The notes under the pieces are model-generated. The model was not told the DNA's origin. It made no database searches and was given only the letters and a program-made list of their open reading frames with translations. The position numbers were made by a program, and so were the translations under genes. DNA of 64,000 nucleotides from NCBI GenBank assembly GCA_964497975.1, contig CAZCFO010000003.1, positions 151,311-215,310 of the forward strand, written 5' to 3'. Origin of the DNA: JABFSS01 sp964497975. Its GTDB lineage: Bacteria > Patescibacteriota > Gracilibacteria > Peribacterales > Peribacteraceae. Below are positions 14,725 through 22,905 of the stretch, piece by piece (the stretch's first letter is position 1; each line of letters starts with the position of its first letter).

Positions 14725-15801
14725 ATGCGCGAACTGCTCGATTTGCTCGGCACGTTCATCTCGTTCCGGTCGGTGGCTCCCGACGCGGTCACGAAGTCTG
14801 CGTGCCTCGACTGGGTGCTGCGCGAATTTCTTTCGCCGTCCGGCATCGCTCCCGAGCGCGGCGAGGTCGGAGGTGCGCCGTACATTTTCCTGCGACATCC
14901 GCAACCGAAACTGTTCTGGTTCGGCCACACCGACGTGGTGCCCGGCCGCGATGACCAGTTCACGCTGAGGATCGAAGGCGACCGCGCGCTGGGACGCGGC
15001 GTCAAAGACATGAAGGGCGCGGACATCGCGTTCCTCATTGCGTACCGCGACGCGTGCGCGGCGGGCCGCATCCCTCCCGTCAGCGTTCTTCTCACGAGCG
15101 ACGAGGAAATCGGGGGCTTTACGCCGCCTGCGCTCCTCGACAAAAAAATTCTCGGAGATATTCCCGTCGCCTTCACCCCCGATACCGGCGAGACGGACGG
15201 CATCGTCACGGAGCTCAAGGGCGGCATCTGGATCCGGCTCATCGCCGACGGCAAGAGCGGCCATGCCGCCGCGCCGTGGAAGAGCGACAATCCCGTCCCG
15301 CGGCTCTTCCGCGCCGTGGAGCAGATGCGCTCGCACTTCCCCGACGGCACGGGTTCGGATTGGCAGGTGACGATGACGCCCACGCAGACGGGCGCGAGCG
15401 ATGCCACCAACCGCATTCCGGATTCCGCGTGGTGCCTGCTCGACGTCCGGTTTCCTCCGCTCGTCTGGAAAACACCGGACATCGCCTGGAAGAACCTGCA
15501 GGCCCTCGTTCCCGAGGGATGCCGGCTGGAGCGCGTGCGCTCGGCGGAGCCCACGTACTGCGATCCGGCGCATCCCATGGTGCTCCAGCTCCAGGAAATT
15601 TCCGCGGCTGTCCTCAACGCCCCCGTGAAGATCCTCCGTGAGCACGGCGCGTCGGACGCACGGCACTTCACCGCCCGGGGGATTCCCGCGTTCCTCAACG
15701 GTCCCGTGGGCGGGGACCTGCACGGGTCGCAGGAGTGGGTCTCGATTCCCTCGCTGCTGCAGCATCTGGAGATCAACAGGCGCTGGCTGGCGTTACTATA
15801 G
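14725..15801 (+). CDS. M20-family metallopeptidase (DapE/ArgE-like)
   Basis: A 358-residue M20 amidohydrolase with the di-zinc motifs WFGHTDVVPG, GRGVKDMKG, TSDEEIGG and SGHAAAPW at the dimerisation domain, ending in the GGDLHGSQEWVSIPSL zinc-ligand region. The closest family types are succinyl-diaminopimelate desuccinylase and acetylornithine deacetylase; no neighbouring lysine or arginine genes settle which, and other M20 peptidases act on peptides. It is cytoplasmic with no signal peptide. A TATCAT box ends 6 nt before the ATG and a TATACT box lies a little further upstream. Confidence 0.88.
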   Translation: MRELLDLLGTFISFRSVAPDAVTKSACLDWVLREFLSPSGIAPERGEVGGAPYIFLRHPQPKLFWFGHTDVVPGRDDQFTLRIEGDRALGRGVKDMKGADIAFLIAYRDACAAGRIPPVSVLLTSDEEIGGFTPPALLDKKILGDIPVAFTPDTGETDGIVTELKGGIWIRLIADGKSGHAAAPWKSDNPVPRLFRAVEQMRSHFPDGTGSDWQVTMTPTQTGASDATNRIPDSAWCLLDVRFPPLVWKTPDIAWKNLQALVPEGCRLERVRSAEPTYCDPAHPMVLQLQEISAAVLNAPVKILREHGASDARHFTARGIPAFLNGPVGGDLHGSQEWVSIPSLLQHLEINRRWLALL

Positions 15802-15803
15802 AA

Positions 15804-15840
15804 CCCTCACCCTAACCCTCTCCCTTGAAAGGGAGAGGGG
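15804..15840. repeat. Left inverted repeat of the DUF559 element
   Basis: Contains CCCTCTCCCTTGAAAGGG with a mirrored GGGAGAGGG, i.e. an internal hairpin as well as being the partner of 16281-16320. It supplies the C-terminal PLPFKGEG codons of the nuclease. Confidence 0.75.
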
Positions 15841-16279
15841 ATATTTTGTTGATTTTTTGTTTTCTCGCATACGATTTTTTCACCATCACGAGGCTTTCAA
15901 TTTTTTTCAGGACTCCTTCCAGCTCTTCAAATACTTCGGCACTGGCGATATGTAAGACCGTGAGTCCGTGCTTTTCCAGAAATCTGTGACGCCGTTGGTC
16001 GTATGCTTTTTGATATTCATGATGTGGTCCGTCAATTTCAACGATGAGGCTCTTCTCAGCGCAATAGAAATCTGCGATGAAACTCCCCATGGGGACCTGT
16101 CGGCGGAATTTCAGGCCTTTCAACTGATGGCCGCGCAGATGGTTCCACAGAATTTCTTCTCCTCTGGTTTCTTTTCGCCGGAGGCGGCGGGATCGCTCCA
16201 GAGTTCGCGGCCTGCGTTTACTGAGACCATGCACAGGACCGACGATTTTCCTCTTCCAGATAACAAAAAACAAATACAA
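15812..16279 (-). CDS. DUF559 (Vsr-like) endonuclease
   Basis: A 155-residue protein of the DUF559 family, a PD-(D/E)xK-type nuclease fold related to very-short-patch-repair endonuclease. Visible family features are the EILWNHLRGHQLKGLKFRRQ opening, FIADFYCAEKSLIVEIDG with the metal-binding D and ExD acidic residues, the HxxQ-like HHEYQKAYDQRR segment, and GLTVLHIASAEV. The true start may be an internal Leu or Met because the first 18 residues are unlike the family. The C-terminal residues come from the flanking repeat. Role unknown; DNA repair or mobility are options. Confidence 0.82.
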   Translation of the reverse strand: MYLFFVIWKRKIVGPVHGLSKRRPRTLERSRRLRRKETRGEEILWNHLRGHQLKGLKFRRQVPMGSFIADFYCAEKSLIVEIDGPHHEYQKAYDQRRHRFLEKHGLTVLHIASAEVFEELEGVLKKIESLVMVKKSYARKQKINKISPLPFKGEG

Positions 16280-16280
16280 A

Positions 16281-16320
16281 CATCCCTCCCCCTTTCAAGG
16301 GGGAGGGGCAGGGTGGGGGT
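16281..16320. repeat. Right inverted repeat of the DUF559 element
   Basis: CCCTCCCCCTTTCAAGGGGG with further G-rich sequence, the mirror partner of 15804-15840. It lies just upstream of the nuclease gene. Confidence 0.75.
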
Positions 16321-16399
16321 TTTCTTGCGTAATTTCCTTTTGGAGCCTTGAATCGCCTCATGCTCCTGCTTATGGCGGAGCTTCTTTCCCCGGTTTCCT

Positions 16400-16492
16400 A
16401 TGCTCTGGCAACTGCTTGCCCCGCTGATCGTGTGCGTGTCGGCGCTTCTCGGATTCGTATTGGCGTACGCAGGCGGACAGACGGAAGAATAA
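16400..16492 (+). CDS. 30-residue single-pass membrane peptide (possible)
   Basis: ATG at 16400 opens a 30-codon frame, MLWQLLAPLIVCVSALLG then FVLAYAGGQTEE, ending in TAA: one hydrophobic helix with a short polar C-terminal tail. It lies between the DUF559 element and a convergent gene. The hydrophobic pattern is unlikely in random sequence, but there is no obvious promoter or ribosome-binding site, so the call is tentative. Confidence 0.4.
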   Translation: MLWQLLAPLIVCVSALLGFVLAYAGGQTEE

Positions 16493-16506
16493 GAGATCAC
16501 GTTATC

Positions 16507-17052
16507 TCACTTTTTCATCGGTTTCACGCCGATGCCGCGATTGGGATCGTTGACCACGTCTTTCTTCTCGAACCCCGTCATGGAGAAGGCCGGAGCGGTT
16601 GCAGGATCCACGTCATTCCAGCTGTACCGGATATGGTCGCCGTTCGTTGTCGGAACGAAAAATTTTGTGTCGCTCATTTCTTTGCCATCCGCCTCTTCCA
16701 CGTTGACCGACAAAATCACCGGGCCCTCCTTCTTCAGGAGCACTTCGTAGATGGCTGCCTTCGATGTTCCCCGGATCGGACGGATGAATGTCTGGAGATA
16801 TGCCTGCTCTTTCAATTGAAGGCAGGGTTGTTCTCCGTCGATGTACTCGTACTGCGAAAGGAGATCACCTTTTCTCATCGATAGGGTGGACGGGCTGATG
16901 ATCTGTCCGTTGCGTGACTCATCCGCAAGCAGAAGGAGTTTTGGATCGCGTCCATTCATCGTCAATTGGGACACGCGTACCGATGCTCCGTCAGCGCTCG
17001 GCCTTTTGATGAGAGTGTCGTCTTCTTCGTGATGATGTTCGGCAGTGTTCAT
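16507..17052 (-). CDS. Unknown 181-residue protein
   Basis: A soluble protein with no signal peptide, an acidic His/Glu-rich start (AEHHHEEDD) and otherwise a mix of predicted strands; I recognise no family. It is the last gene of the minus-strand locus that includes the two carbonic-anhydrase-like paralogues, but a terminator-like hairpin and its own TATATT box upstream suggest separate transcription. Normal codon use for the region supports it being real. Confidence 0.6.
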   Translation of the reverse strand: MNTAEHHHEEDDTLIKRPSADGASVRVSQLTMNGRDPKLLLLADESRNGQIISPSTLSMRKGDLLSQYEYIDGEQPCLQLKEQAYLQTFIRPIRGTSKAAIYEVLLKKEGPVILSVNVEEADGKEMSDTKFFVPTTNGDHIRYSWNDVDPATAPAFSMTGFEKKDVVNDPNRGIGVKPMKK

Positions 17053-17320
17053 AGGAGTGAGGAGGAAGAATATACAAAAATGCCCTCGGGGAGTCGAGGG
17101 TGCAGGGAGCTCTACGGTTCTTCGGCTCAGCTCAACTCACCCTCTGCTCGCAGGAGCAGGAGGAGGAAGAGGGGGAGCAGGAGAGGACGTAGGCGGTGTT
17201 CACGCCCGGAGAGTACAGGAGCAAAAACCGCTGTCAAATTCCGCAACGCGTACTTGGAATTATCCGCTGGTATATGCGGAAATCAGAAAACAGAATCCGT
17301 TATTGCATGTCCCAGTTTCG
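17053..17320 (-). promoter_or_regulatory. Spacer with terminator hairpin and promoters for the 181-aa gene
   Basis: 268 bp without a gene. Reading the minus strand: a TTGACA box, then TACTCT 16 bp later (about 17205-17235); a long CT-rich stretch; the hairpin CCCTCG / CGAGGG followed by CATTTTTG (17076-17101), which can terminate the upstream carbonic-anhydrase-like gene or act as an attenuator; and a TATATT box shortly before the ATG at 17052. Confidence 0.45.
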
Positions 17321-18454
17321 TCAGGCCGCCTTTCTCAACTCCTGTTGGACGGCGGCGTTCTGTGCCTGCACATTCCAAATGACGAAGGAAACACGGTTGC
17401 GGATGCCCGCATTCCCGGGCTCGGCCAGTTTGCGTTGGTACGCTGCGACAAGAGCGCCCGTGCGGTTCGCCGGACCTGTAATGACTATGCGGAACCTGAG
17501 GTTGGCTGGCAGCGGTATAGTTCTCTCGCCGTGTTCCATCCCGTGGTCACCAAGTGCAATTTTTGCCGCGAGGATGCCATCTTCCACATCTTTGATGTTG
17601 TACATGAGCGCTCCCGTGTCGCGGTCCAGGTTGTACACCATGTCGTCGTGTACATGGTGCAGCGCGACCGCGCCCGGGTGGTTGTGCGACTGAAGGAAGT
17701 GCTCCTCGGGGAGCATGCGCACGTTAATGTTGATCCGCTTGCCTGCAAGTGCCGGGCGGCGGGCAATTTCGGCCTCGAGTGCCTGCTTGGAGCGGTTGGC
17801 CCCTTGCAGGGCGGTCGCGTCGATCGCTGCCGGACTCATATCCTGCTCATGTGCATTGGACCGGGCCAGCTTTGCCGCTCCGCATTTACCCGCGCCGTGC
17901 GGACAGATCTCAAAGATGTATTCCTGTTCGCCTGCTGCAAATGCAGCCTCGATCTCGTCGACTTCTTCGGACACGTACGTCTGCAGTTGCTCGGGAGTCA
18001 TGAGCACCCCCACGCCTGCATGACCTTCACCCGTGCCCTCCTGCTTGTAGCGTTCATCGATGCAGCAGATCTTTTTATAGTTCCTAGGCTTTGGCACGAG
18101 GATTTTCTGCCCCTCAATCGCCTGTTGCTGGTTGAGGACGTCCACGGGGTTTCTCCTTTCCATAGCGCGCAGAGCCTCAGCGTTGGAACGAAGGCGTTCG
18201 ATCACCGCAGGATCGAGTTCCGCATGTTCATTGCCGTGGTCACCGTCGTGGTCATGACCAAATTGGACCCAGCCATTTCTGATCAATTCCTCAGCGGTGA
18301 TTCCCATTAGTGCGGCAACTGCTGCCGCGTACATCAATTGGCGCCGGGTCAGTCCCCGTTTGGTTTCCGGATTGTGTTTAGGCTTAACGCTCTCGGCCGA
18401 TTGCTCGGAGGACCGTTCGGGATGGTCCGGTTGCTGAGGGGTTCCCGGTGCCAT
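17321..18454 (-). CDS. Beta-carbonic-anhydrase-like protein 1, Tat-type N terminus
   Basis: A 377-residue protein, paralogue of the next gene upstream. Residues 130-191 hold CCIDERY (Cys131-x-Asp133-x-Arg135), then HAGVGV, then CPHGAGKCGAA (His186, Cys191). This is the order of the zinc ligands and Asp-Arg dyad of beta-carbonic anhydrases, with the usual spacing of about 55 residues between Cys and His but four instead of two residues between His and the second Cys. Further conserved His segments are SHNHPGA and GDHGMEHG. The N terminus has TRRQLMYAAAVAALMG, a twin-arginine-like export or anchor signal. A SulP transporter lies upstream. The fold and activity are inferred. Confidence 0.55.
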   Translation of the reverse strand: MAPGTPQQPDHPERSSEQSAESVKPKHNPETKRGLTRRQLMYAAAVAALMGITAEELIRNGWVQFGHDHDGDHGNEHAELDPAVIERLRSNAEALRAMERRNPVDVLNQQQAIEGQKILVPKPRNYKKICCIDERYKQEGTGEGHAGVGVLMTPEQLQTYVSEEVDEIEAAFAAGEQEYIFEICPHGAGKCGAAKLARSNAHEQDMSPAAIDATALQGANRSKQALEAEIARRPALAGKRININVRMLPEEHFLQSHNHPGAVALHHVHDDMVYNLDRDTGALMYNIKDVEDGILAAKIALGDHGMEHGERTIPLPANLRFRIVITGPANRTGALVAAYQRKLAEPGNAGIRNRVSFVIWNVQAQNAAVQQELRKAA

Positions 18455-18583
18455 AAGAATAAGGGGAATATATAATTATAACAAAAAAGCCTATATATAG
18501 TCAATAATTCATTCCACTGATGGTAAACCTAATTTCACGTTTTTCAAAAAATCAAGGGTCTAAGAGGCCACTTTGCCGGGAGG

Positions 18584-19636
18584 TCACCCGCGCACCCACG
18601 TCTCGATCTTCAGCCGTCCTTTCAGCGATTTGTATGCCGCATTCGATTCGAGTTCCGCCTCGTACTTCGTCCGCAGCCGCGCCACATTTTCCCCGGTTCC
18701 CGCGAGAATGATGGTGAAGGGGAGGCCCGCAGGGAGGGGAATCTCCGCCGGTCCGTGCTCCATGCCATGACCGCCCGTGGCGATCAACGCGGCGAGGAAA
18801 GCGTCGCCCATCGCGACGTCTTCGCCCGCAAGCGAGCCGATGTTGTACATCAGGGGGCCTTTTTTCCGGCCTTGGTTGTAGACCAGCGAAGGATCGGTGC
18901 AGACCAGCGCCGCAGCGCCGGGATGATGGTGCGACTGCACGAAAGTCTCCTCCGGATACTGCGACGACTCCACCGCGATCTTGCCCCCCAGATTCCGGCG
19001 CTCCACTTCGCTCCGCACGGCGTCCGCGAGAGCGGTGCTCCCTTCCGCGGCCTTCGCGTCCACGTCGCCGGGCTTCTTCGCGGGGGTCCCCGCGTCGGCG
19101 AGCGCTTTGGCCGCCGCGCCGCATTTGTCCTTGCCGTGATGCTTCGCGCGGATCGTCACCGTCTTTCCGCCGTTCTTCTCCCACATCGCCTCCGCCTGAT
19201 CCACCAGCGAGACCGCCATCCGCTCGCGCGCGGCGCCATCGAGCAGCACTCCCGCGCCCGCGCTGCCGTGGGCACGGCCATTGCGCTGCCGCTCGTCGAT
19301 GCAGCACACGCAGATTTCGGTGTCATCGGCTTCCGTGAGAATGGGCTCTTCGGCATCGATCGCGCTCAGGTACTCCTGCACGCCGCGCTCCTGCATTTCC
19401 GCGAGTGCGCGGGCGTTGTTCTGCAATTCGTCAGTGATGTCCATAAAGCGGTAGTTGATAGAGGAGGATTCGTCGTCCGGTGTACCAGCATTTTCCTCCC
19501 GCGACAAATCGGGTTCCGGTTGCCGGCGACGCTGGAAAACGCGGCGGACCCTGTTCGCGCGTCCGGACACGACTCCTCCGTTTTCCCCGGGGGTATCACC
19601 GCCGGAGGGGAGCCGTTCGATGTTGCGGGGGGACAT
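18584..19636 (-). CDS. Beta-carbonic-anhydrase-like protein 2
   Basis: A 350-residue paralogue of the neighbouring gene, lacking its twin-arginine segment. Key residues are Cys112-x-Asp114-x-Arg116 (CCIDERQ), a HGSAGAGVLL segment, and KHHGKDKCGAA with His166/His167 and Cys172. SHHHPGAAAL and GGHGMEHG are shared with the paralogue, as are the LPLPA-type strands near the C terminus. The N-terminal 100 residues are charged and probably disordered. The motif order fits a beta-carbonic-anhydrase-type zinc centre; alternatives are another Cys/His metalloenzyme. It is preceded by a TGCTATACT promoter at 19678-19686. Confidence 0.55.
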   Translation of the reverse strand: MSPRNIERLPSGGDTPGENGGVVSGRANRVRRVFQRRRQPEPDLSREENAGTPDDESSSINYRFMDITDELQNNARALAEMQERGVQEYLSAIDAEEPILTEADDTEICVCCIDERQRNGRAHGSAGAGVLLDGAARERMAVSLVDQAEAMWEKNGGKTVTIRAKHHGKDKCGAAAKALADAGTPAKKPGDVDAKAAEGSTALADAVRSEVERRNLGGKIAVESSQYPEETFVQSHHHPGAAALVCTDPSLVYNQGRKKGPLMYNIGSLAGEDVAMGDAFLAALIATGGHGMEHGPAEIPLPAGLPFTIILAGTGENVARLRTKYEAELESNAAYKSLKGRLKIETWVRG

Positions 19637-19677
19637 GTGTGTTTGTGAGGACCACCGGGAAACAGGCTTTATCTCAT

Positions 19678-19686
19678 AGTATAGCA
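19678..19686 (-). promoter_or_regulatory. Extended -10 (TGC-TATACT) for carbonic-anhydrase-like gene 2
   Basis: The reverse strand reads TGCTATACT ending 41 nt before the ATG at 19636, identical to the boxes before several other genes here. It suggests that the two paralogues start a transcript of their own. Confidence 0.6.
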
Positions 19687-19729
19687 GAAAATGGCTGTCT
19701 TCGTGAGTGCAGAATCCGCGGTCCAGGAC

Positions 19730-20032
19730 TCAGTTCCAGGCCTCGTATCCCGGATAGGACGGCTTGTCGGTGAGCGGGCGCAGGGCATCCGTCATGTCCG
19801 CGGGAGCGATCTCGCCGGCATGGTCGTCAATCCTGCTGAGCAGCAATCTATCGCCAAGCTCGGTCGTCATGATCTCGGGAAAATCGGCAAGGATGTCGTA
19901 GACAGCGTCCCGATGTTCACGCTTGACCAGCTGCAGCATAGTGCCGACGCGCTGGGGCGCGTTTTGGATCTGCACGCAGTAGTCGGGGCAGAGGCGGTCG
20001 ACGGCGGCGGCGAGGGGATCGCGTTCGGACAT
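19730..20032 (-). CDS. Unknown 100-residue protein
   Basis: An acidic helical-looking protein beginning MSERDPLAAAVDRLCPDYC, with no signal or membrane segment and no family I recognise. The start at 20032 is chosen because the longer in-frame extension overlaps the coding region of the upstream gene in another frame. The ATG is preceded by a run of nine C on the coding strand, which could be slippage-prone. The same orientation and short gap to the next gene suggest an operon. Confidence 0.5.
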   Translation of the reverse strand: MSERDPLAAAVDRLCPDYCVQIQNAPQRVGTMLQLVKREHRDAVYDILADFPEIMTTELGDRLLLSRIDDHAGEIAPADMTDALRPLTDKPSYPGYEAWN

Positions 20033-20064
20033 GGTGAGGGGGGGGGCGGGAGCATTCGCGGGAA

Positions 20065-20706
20065 TCAGCCGCCATGAAGCATGCCCAGCTGCTCGAAGAT
20101 GTACAGCCGCAGGGCGACGGCCTTGGTTTCGTCGTGAAGAATGTCGGGGCACCGTTTGTGGAGGATTTCGTTGATGAGATCCCCAACCTGTTCTTCTCCG
20201 CCGATGGTATACGGCACCAGTCCGGACTTCCTCACGACCGTTGCGGTATGCCGACATTCGCCCAGGAGCAGCAGCAATGTCCGTTCATCCAGATCCTTCT
20301 CCAATGCCGGGGGAACGGAATGATCTTCGGTCATCCGCATCAGCCGCCAGAGCGCGTACCGGAACACGCCGTGCGGGGGGAGTTCGTTGGCGAGAATATC
20401 CAGCGCCCAGCGCTCGTCGCTGGAGAGCGTCTGCCCGTTCAGCGTGCCGTGCCACAGATCGAGGGTCTCGTCCGAGAGCTGCGTGGCCGTCCGTTCGTTG
20501 TTCTTGTTACGGCCGAGCACCGTCATGACAAGCCGGAGGGTGTTGTCGGATTCGCGTTTGATCGTGAAGGTGACGCTGTCGAGTGGCACGTTGAGATCGC
20601 GCTCCCGCGCGTACTGCCGCACGAGTTTTGCCCCGAGCCCCGACGCGTTCACTTCGGCGGTCGCGTCGATCGTCTGGGGGCCGGCGGGGGAGGAGGCGGG
20701 TTTCAT
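20065..20706 (-). CDS. Unknown 213-residue protein
   Basis: A soluble protein of mixed character: residues 40-70 look like beta strands (VTFTIKRESDNTLRLVMTVL), followed by a helical half with several Leu-rich helices (ERTLLLLLGECRH). No motif is recognised. It lies between SulP and the carbonic-anhydrase-like genes on the same strand and is only 32 bp ahead of the 100-residue gene, so those two are probably co-transcribed. Confidence 0.6.
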   Translation of the reverse strand: MKPASSPAGPQTIDATAEVNASGLGAKLVRQYARERDLNVPLDSVTFTIKRESDNTLRLVMTVLGRNKNNERTATQLSDETLDLWHGTLNGQTLSSDERWALDILANELPPHGVFRYALWRLMRMTEDHSVPPALEKDLDERTLLLLLGECRHTATVVRKSGLVPYTIGGEEQVGDLINEILHKRCPDILHDETKAVALRLYIFEQLGMLHGG

Positions 20707-20790
20707 GGCTGTACGAAGCCGGTATCTAAAGGCTCTCTTTGCCGGAAGTCAAGGGTCCCGGGGCTGCTCCCGACTGCGCAGCAGGCACGC

Positions 20791-20834
20791 AAAAAACCAA
20801 CCTGTTCACTCCTTTGATAAAGCGAACAGGTTGG
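20791..20834 (-). terminator. Rho-independent terminator of the SulP gene
   Basis: Perfect 11-bp stem CCAACCTGTTC / GAACAGGTTGG (20797-20807 and 20824-20834), followed on the minus strand by TTTTTT. Confidence 0.88.
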
Positions 20835-20879
20835 GATCCCCAAGCCCCGAAGGGCCTGGGGACACGGAAAGGGCGATGG

Positions 20880-22520
20880 TTAATCAATGGTCTGAACAGT
20901 TTCAGTCTCTTCCGGGACCTGAGGCAGCCGGATGCGGACAGCAGCCGGATGCGGGGACACGGAGGTCATCGTTTCGAGGCCCACGATCTCCACCAAGAGG
21001 CCAGTTTCCTGGCCCTGGTGTCGAAGGTGGTGCAATCGTTCGCTGCTCGTGTGGTCAACGACTTTGACGCCGCCGTTGAAACGGAGCATCAAGGTGTCGA
21101 CCTCAGGCGGAAGCGAGGCGACGGCCTCCTCAAGGAAACGGAAATTGAAACACACCAACGGGTGGTCGATCCACATCGTGCAGACCGAGCCCGTGATCGT
21201 CGTCCTGACGATCGGGTTTGTGAAGTATCCTCCATAATATGCGATGACAAGGAGCTCCGCTCCAACGCCAACCGCAATTCCATACAACAGGTCCGTGAAG
21301 ACGGTTACGAGAGCCGTCACGGTGAACACGAAGAGTTGGCCTCGTCCAATCTCGCGCGCTTCGCGCCAGACAGCGGGCGCACACAGTTTCCATCCTGTGT
21401 ACATAATCACGGCAGCCAACGCCGCCATGGGCATCAAGTTAATGATGCTCCGGCCGAAGAAGATGTAGACGAGCAAAAATGCCGAGCAGTAAAAGCTCGT
21501 CCACAAGGTCCTTGCGCCAAGACCGATTGCGAGGTTGCTTTTCAGCCCCCCCGGAATGTTGGTCAGAGCGCGGCCGATCATGCCGCAAACCAAGTTGCCG
21601 ACGCCGATGCCGAGCAGGACTCGGTTCGGATCGGACTTGCGTTGCCACACATCTTTGGCATCCACTGCCTTGATGGTGGCGAGGGTTTCAATCATGTCGA
21701 TCAGCGTGAGCTGAACGACAACAAACAGGAACTTTGGTAGGAGGGCCGTGTCTTCCAACAGGCCCGAGAAATTCGGCAGTCGCAGCCCGTAATCAAACGG
21801 GCTGGGGACGTTCACGAGGAACGCCCTGTCGAGATTGAGGGCAAGGCCGAGGCCGAGCCCAACGAAGACAACAATGACCTGGGGCGGTGCATATTTCAGC
21901 ACCGCAGGCTTGAATCGATCCTTGATCCAGCCCAAAGTGAAGACGAGAACCAGGCAGCTGCCGCCGACGAGCAGCACATCCATGTGCGTGTCTCCCAGCC
22001 GGAAGGGAAGTTCCATGATCATGTGAGTGAACTCATGTTCATGGAGCTTGAATCCCAATAGCAGGGGGATTTCCTTGACGATAATCAACACGCCGATGCC
22101 GGCCAGCATCGCGTGCGTAACGGCCGTGGGGAAGACTTCCCCGATGGCCGTCGCCCATTTGAGCTTGGCGATGACAATCTGGATGGCTCCGACGCAAACG
22201 ATTGCGGCGGAGAGAAGGGTGAACCCCTTCACCATGTCACCATCGCCCAGCAGATAGCTGGACGCGAACAGCACCGGCGCGAGGCCGGCCGCTGGCCCGG
22301 AAACAGTCACATAGCCGCCCCGGGCCAGGAAGGCGGCAAAGCCGGCAATGATGCCGGAATAGAGACCCGTAATCGGGTCTGCGCCCGAGGCTTCGGCGAT
22401 TGCCAAGCCGAAGACGAGGGCGACCAGGGACACCACGAAACCGGCCACGAGGTCGGCTCCGTGCTGGGACAGGTCCCAACAGTCCTTGGGTTTGTCAGTC
22501 CTTTCCTTTTCTGTGTGCAT
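20880..22520 (-). CDS. SulP-family anion transporter with STAS domain
   Basis: A 546-residue inner-membrane transporter of the SulP/SLC26 family. The opening LVAGFVVSLVALVFGLAIAE and TVSGPAAGLAPVLF segments, 10-12 hydrophobic stretches and a C-terminal cytoplasmic STAS-like domain (about residues 435-540) are visible. Family substrates are sulfate, bicarbonate or other anions. Nearby carbonic-anhydrase-like genes favour bicarbonate, but that is inference. The start at 22520 is chosen over 22580 because it has a GGGGGAAG ribosome-binding site 4 nt upstream, and the longer start would lie in a hairpin. It is one of the few genes here with a clear Shine-Dalgarno sequence. Confidence 0.88.
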   Translation of the reverse strand: MHTEKERTDKPKDCWDLSQHGADLVAGFVVSLVALVFGLAIAEASGADPITGLYSGIIAGFAAFLARGGYVTVSGPAAGLAPVLFASSYLLGDGDMVKGFTLLSAAIVCVGAIQIVIAKLKWATAIGEVFPTAVTHAMLAGIGVLIIVKEIPLLLGFKLHEHEFTHMIMELPFRLGDTHMDVLLVGGSCLVLVFTLGWIKDRFKPAVLKYAPPQVIVVFVGLGLGLALNLDRAFLVNVPSPFDYGLRLPNFSGLLEDTALLPKFLFVVVQLTLIDMIETLATIKAVDAKDVWQRKSDPNRVLLGIGVGNLVCGMIGRALTNIPGGLKSNLAIGLGARTLWTSFYCSAFLLVYIFFGRSIINLMPMAALAAVIMYTGWKLCAPAVWREAREIGRGQLFVFTVTALVTVFTDLLYGIAVGVGAELLVIAYYGGYFTNPIVRTTITGSVCTMWIDHPLVCFNFRFLEEAVASLPPEVDTLMLRFNGGVKVVDHTSSERLHHLRHQGQETGLLVEIVGLETMTSVSPHPAAVRIRLPQVPEETETVQTID

Positions 22521-22830
22521 CGAACTTCCCCCGTTTTCACGGGGCCCTCTCTGGAGTGAGATACTTTTGGGCCGCACCATGCGGCCCGTTCTTCCGTGAA
22601 CCGTACATCCATTGATTTTGCATCATGCACGGCCCCGGCGAATGCGTTCATCCCGGACATGGTCCGAGCGTATCCGCCGAGGCTGTGCCTACCCTTGCGT
22701 GTCAAAGAACCGGCGGAAGCCGAGGCCTCCGATTTTCGCATCTGTATGCAGAAAATCCGCCCGGGGGGCGACCGGGCGCGGTGTATCAGCGACTTTACAA
22801 AATGTCAACGCTCTAAGAGTTAAGTTTGTC
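22521..22830 (-). promoter_or_regulatory. Promoter and long structured leader of SulP
   Basis: A minus-strand promoter TTGACA (22803-22808), 17-bp spacer, TGA-TACACC, is followed by about 250 nt before the ATG. The leader can form several hairpins: 22759-22777 (GCCCGG / CCGGGC), 22731-22757 (GATTTTC...GAAAATC), 22569-22587 (GGGCCGCA / TGCGGCCC), and 22529-22544, a CCCCGT-GAAA-ACGGGG stem with a GNRA loop that covers part of the GGGGGAAG ribosome-binding site. This looks like a regulatory RNA controlling translation; I do not recognise a known riboswitch class. Confidence 0.55.
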
Positions 22831-22905
22831 TTACACATCACGCAAAGAACGTATCGGAGGAACGAATCGTGCGTGCGGTTTTTTTTGAGTCGTTTTCAGA
22901 AGAAA

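Larger units (their letters stand above)
15804..16320. mobile_element. Putative small element: DUF559 gene between inverted repeats
   Basis: About 515 bp bounded by related inverted repeats. The left end (15804-15843) starts ACCCTCACCCTAACCC and the reverse complement of the right end (16281-16320) starts ACCCCCACCCTGCCCC; they agree at roughly 33 of 40 positions. Each end also contains its own hairpin around CTTGAAAG. The single gene inside encodes a DUF559 nuclease whose last codons read into the left repeat. No target-site duplication is obvious. That it moves is inference. Confidence 0.5.

Noticed and set aside
16018..16400. Plus-strand frame across the DUF559 element
   Set aside because: Opposite to the clear DUF559 motifs and reading through both inverted repeats.
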